In this document: one piece after another, positions 4,433-5,119 of the stretch
Position numbering within the stretch: the stretch's first letter is position 1
Layout of the letters: each line of letters starts with the position of its first letter
Origin: Candidatus Woesearchaeota archaeon
Lineage (GTDB): Archaea; Nanobdellota; Nanobdellia; Woesearchaeales; GW2011-AR9
DNA length: 5,119 bases
Assembly (NCBI GenBank): GCA_016181345.1
Contig: JACOZM010000082.1
Coordinates: 3,802 to 8,920 of the forward strand
Direction: 5' to 3'
Program-made: the position numbers and the translations under genes
The notes under the pieces: model-generated
Database searches by the model: none
What the model was told of the DNA's origin: nothing
What the model saw: only the letters and a program-made list of their open reading frames with translations

Positions 4433-5119
4433 TCAGAACCACTTTCTTTTTTTAAAGAAGTACACTAATCCCAGCATGAATAATAAAATGATGATCAGCA
4501 TGATCCAAAAGCCATAAACCGATTCTGCTCCTGGGAGAACTTTAAAATTAGTTCCGTAGATACTCGAAATAACGGTCATGGGCATAGCCAGCGTAGTAAT
4601 GACAGAAAGAACTTTCATAATGTCGCTCATGCGCAAAGATACAGATGACATGTAAGCCTCAAAAGTTCCATTGATCGCCTCGCGGTAATACTCTAATTCA
4701 TCAGCAACCCGGATAGAATGATCATAGATATCGCGAAAATAAGGTATGGCTTTTTTAGAGATAAAGCTGTACTCTTCTTTAGCTAGAAAGGAAACTTTTT
4801 CCCGTTGTGCAATGACTGTTTTTCTGATTTCAGAAATATTTCTTTTCAAAGCGATAATGCGCAAGGACAATCCAGGATGGGGACGTTTGATCAGGGCGTC
4901 AATCTTTTCAATTTCATCATCTATATCCTCTAGTACAGGAAAGAAATGATCCACCTCGCTGTCCAGAATGCGATAAAACACAAAATCAACTCCGCGCGAA
5001 AAAAAATTAAACAGCTTTTGCGGATGGGTTTTAAGTTCTTCAGTAGATCCAAGCTCCTGCTGTTGATTGGTAATGATAAAATTTTTTCCTAATATGAGGT
5101 CTATCTCCTGCAGCTCAGG
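4433..5119 (-). CDS. corA: CorA-family divalent cation channel, C-terminal part, with GTN in place of GMN
   Basis: The frame is open from the window edge (5119) to a TGA at 4435-4433, giving 228 residues; the GTG at 4981 is internal and the true start lies outside. The visible part begins in the cytosolic domain with a CorA-like strand (ILGKNFIITNQQ), then FSRGVDFVFYRILDSEVDHFFPVLEDI, the long stalk helix region with KRNISEIRK, and the gating helix leading into TM1 (about 171-188 of the visible protein), the signature loop YGTNF (188-192), TM2 (about 201-222) and the basic tail KKRKWF. CorA forms homopentamers that let Mg2+ (sometimes Co2+ or Ni2+) into the cell. The family signature at the pore mouth is Gly-Met-Asn; here it is Gly-Thr-Asn (4547-4555), and the following MPE-like loop is VLPGAES. 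CorA-family members with other residues at this Met exist, so it is probably functional with changed selectivity (inference). It lies 125 bp upstream of the MTAP-APRT gene, which has its own promoter, so the two need not be linked in function. Confidence 0.9.
   Translation of the reverse strand, partial: PELQEIDLILGKNFIITNQQQELGSTEELKTHPQKLFNFFSRGVDFVFYRILDSEVDHFFPVLEDIDDEIEKIDALIKRPHPGLSLRIIALKRNISEIRKTVIAQREKVSFLAKEEYSFISKKAIPYFRDIYDHSIRVADELEYYREAINGTFEAYMSSVSLRMSDIMKVLSVITTLAMPMTVISSIYGTNFKVLPGAESVYGFWIMLIIILLFMLGLVYFFKKRKWF

Overview
The window looks like a piece of an archaeal chromosome, most likely from a small-genome DPANN-type archaeon (Woesearchaeota/Pacearchaeota-like). This is inferred from archaeal TATA boxes placed about 26-28 bp before start codons (leaderless genes with no Shine-Dalgarno), AT-rich codon use, a small membrane-anchored winged-helix regulator, a membrane-anchored DsbA-like thioredoxin, and a eukaryote/archaea-type MTA phosphorylase. 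No phylogenetic marker such as rRNA or a ribosomal protein is present, so the lineage is a guess.

Left part (1-2065, all minus strand). Four genes run in the same direction, in transcription order: a membrane-anchored DsbA-like thiol oxidoreductase/isomerase (2065 to 1274), a polytopic membrane protein of unknown family with a Cys-Ser-Ser-Cys motif (1126 to 584), a membrane-anchored cupredoxin-fold protein with Cys/Met but no His (485 to 75), and the first 16 codons of another gene that leaves the window (49 to 1). All act, or are predicted to act, in or outside the membrane, and all have cysteine or metal-type chemistry. I infer a small envelope thiol-redox/copper module.

Middle (2066-2297, no convincing gene). 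This divergent intergenic region is rich in signals: a TATA box for each direction, a third TATA-like element flanked by repeats of TGAAACAA exactly 22 bp apart, and a nested set of inverted repeats. Rightward from it, a leaderless gene (2298-2798) encodes a two-TM protein with a cytoplasmic winged helix, a plausible membrane-bound regulator of its own gene and of the divergent redox cluster.

Right part (2910-5119, minus strand). A 465-residue fusion of S-methyl-5'-thioadenosine phosphorylase and adenine phosphoribosyltransferase (4307 to 2910) would take MTA through adenine to AMP in one polypeptide. It has its own leaderless promoter. Upstream of it lies the C-terminal 228 residues of a CorA-family divalent cation channel, whose signature GMN motif reads GTN. 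The fusion and the regulator gene converge across a 111-bp gap.

No rRNA, tRNA, CRISPR array, insertion sequence or integrase was seen.
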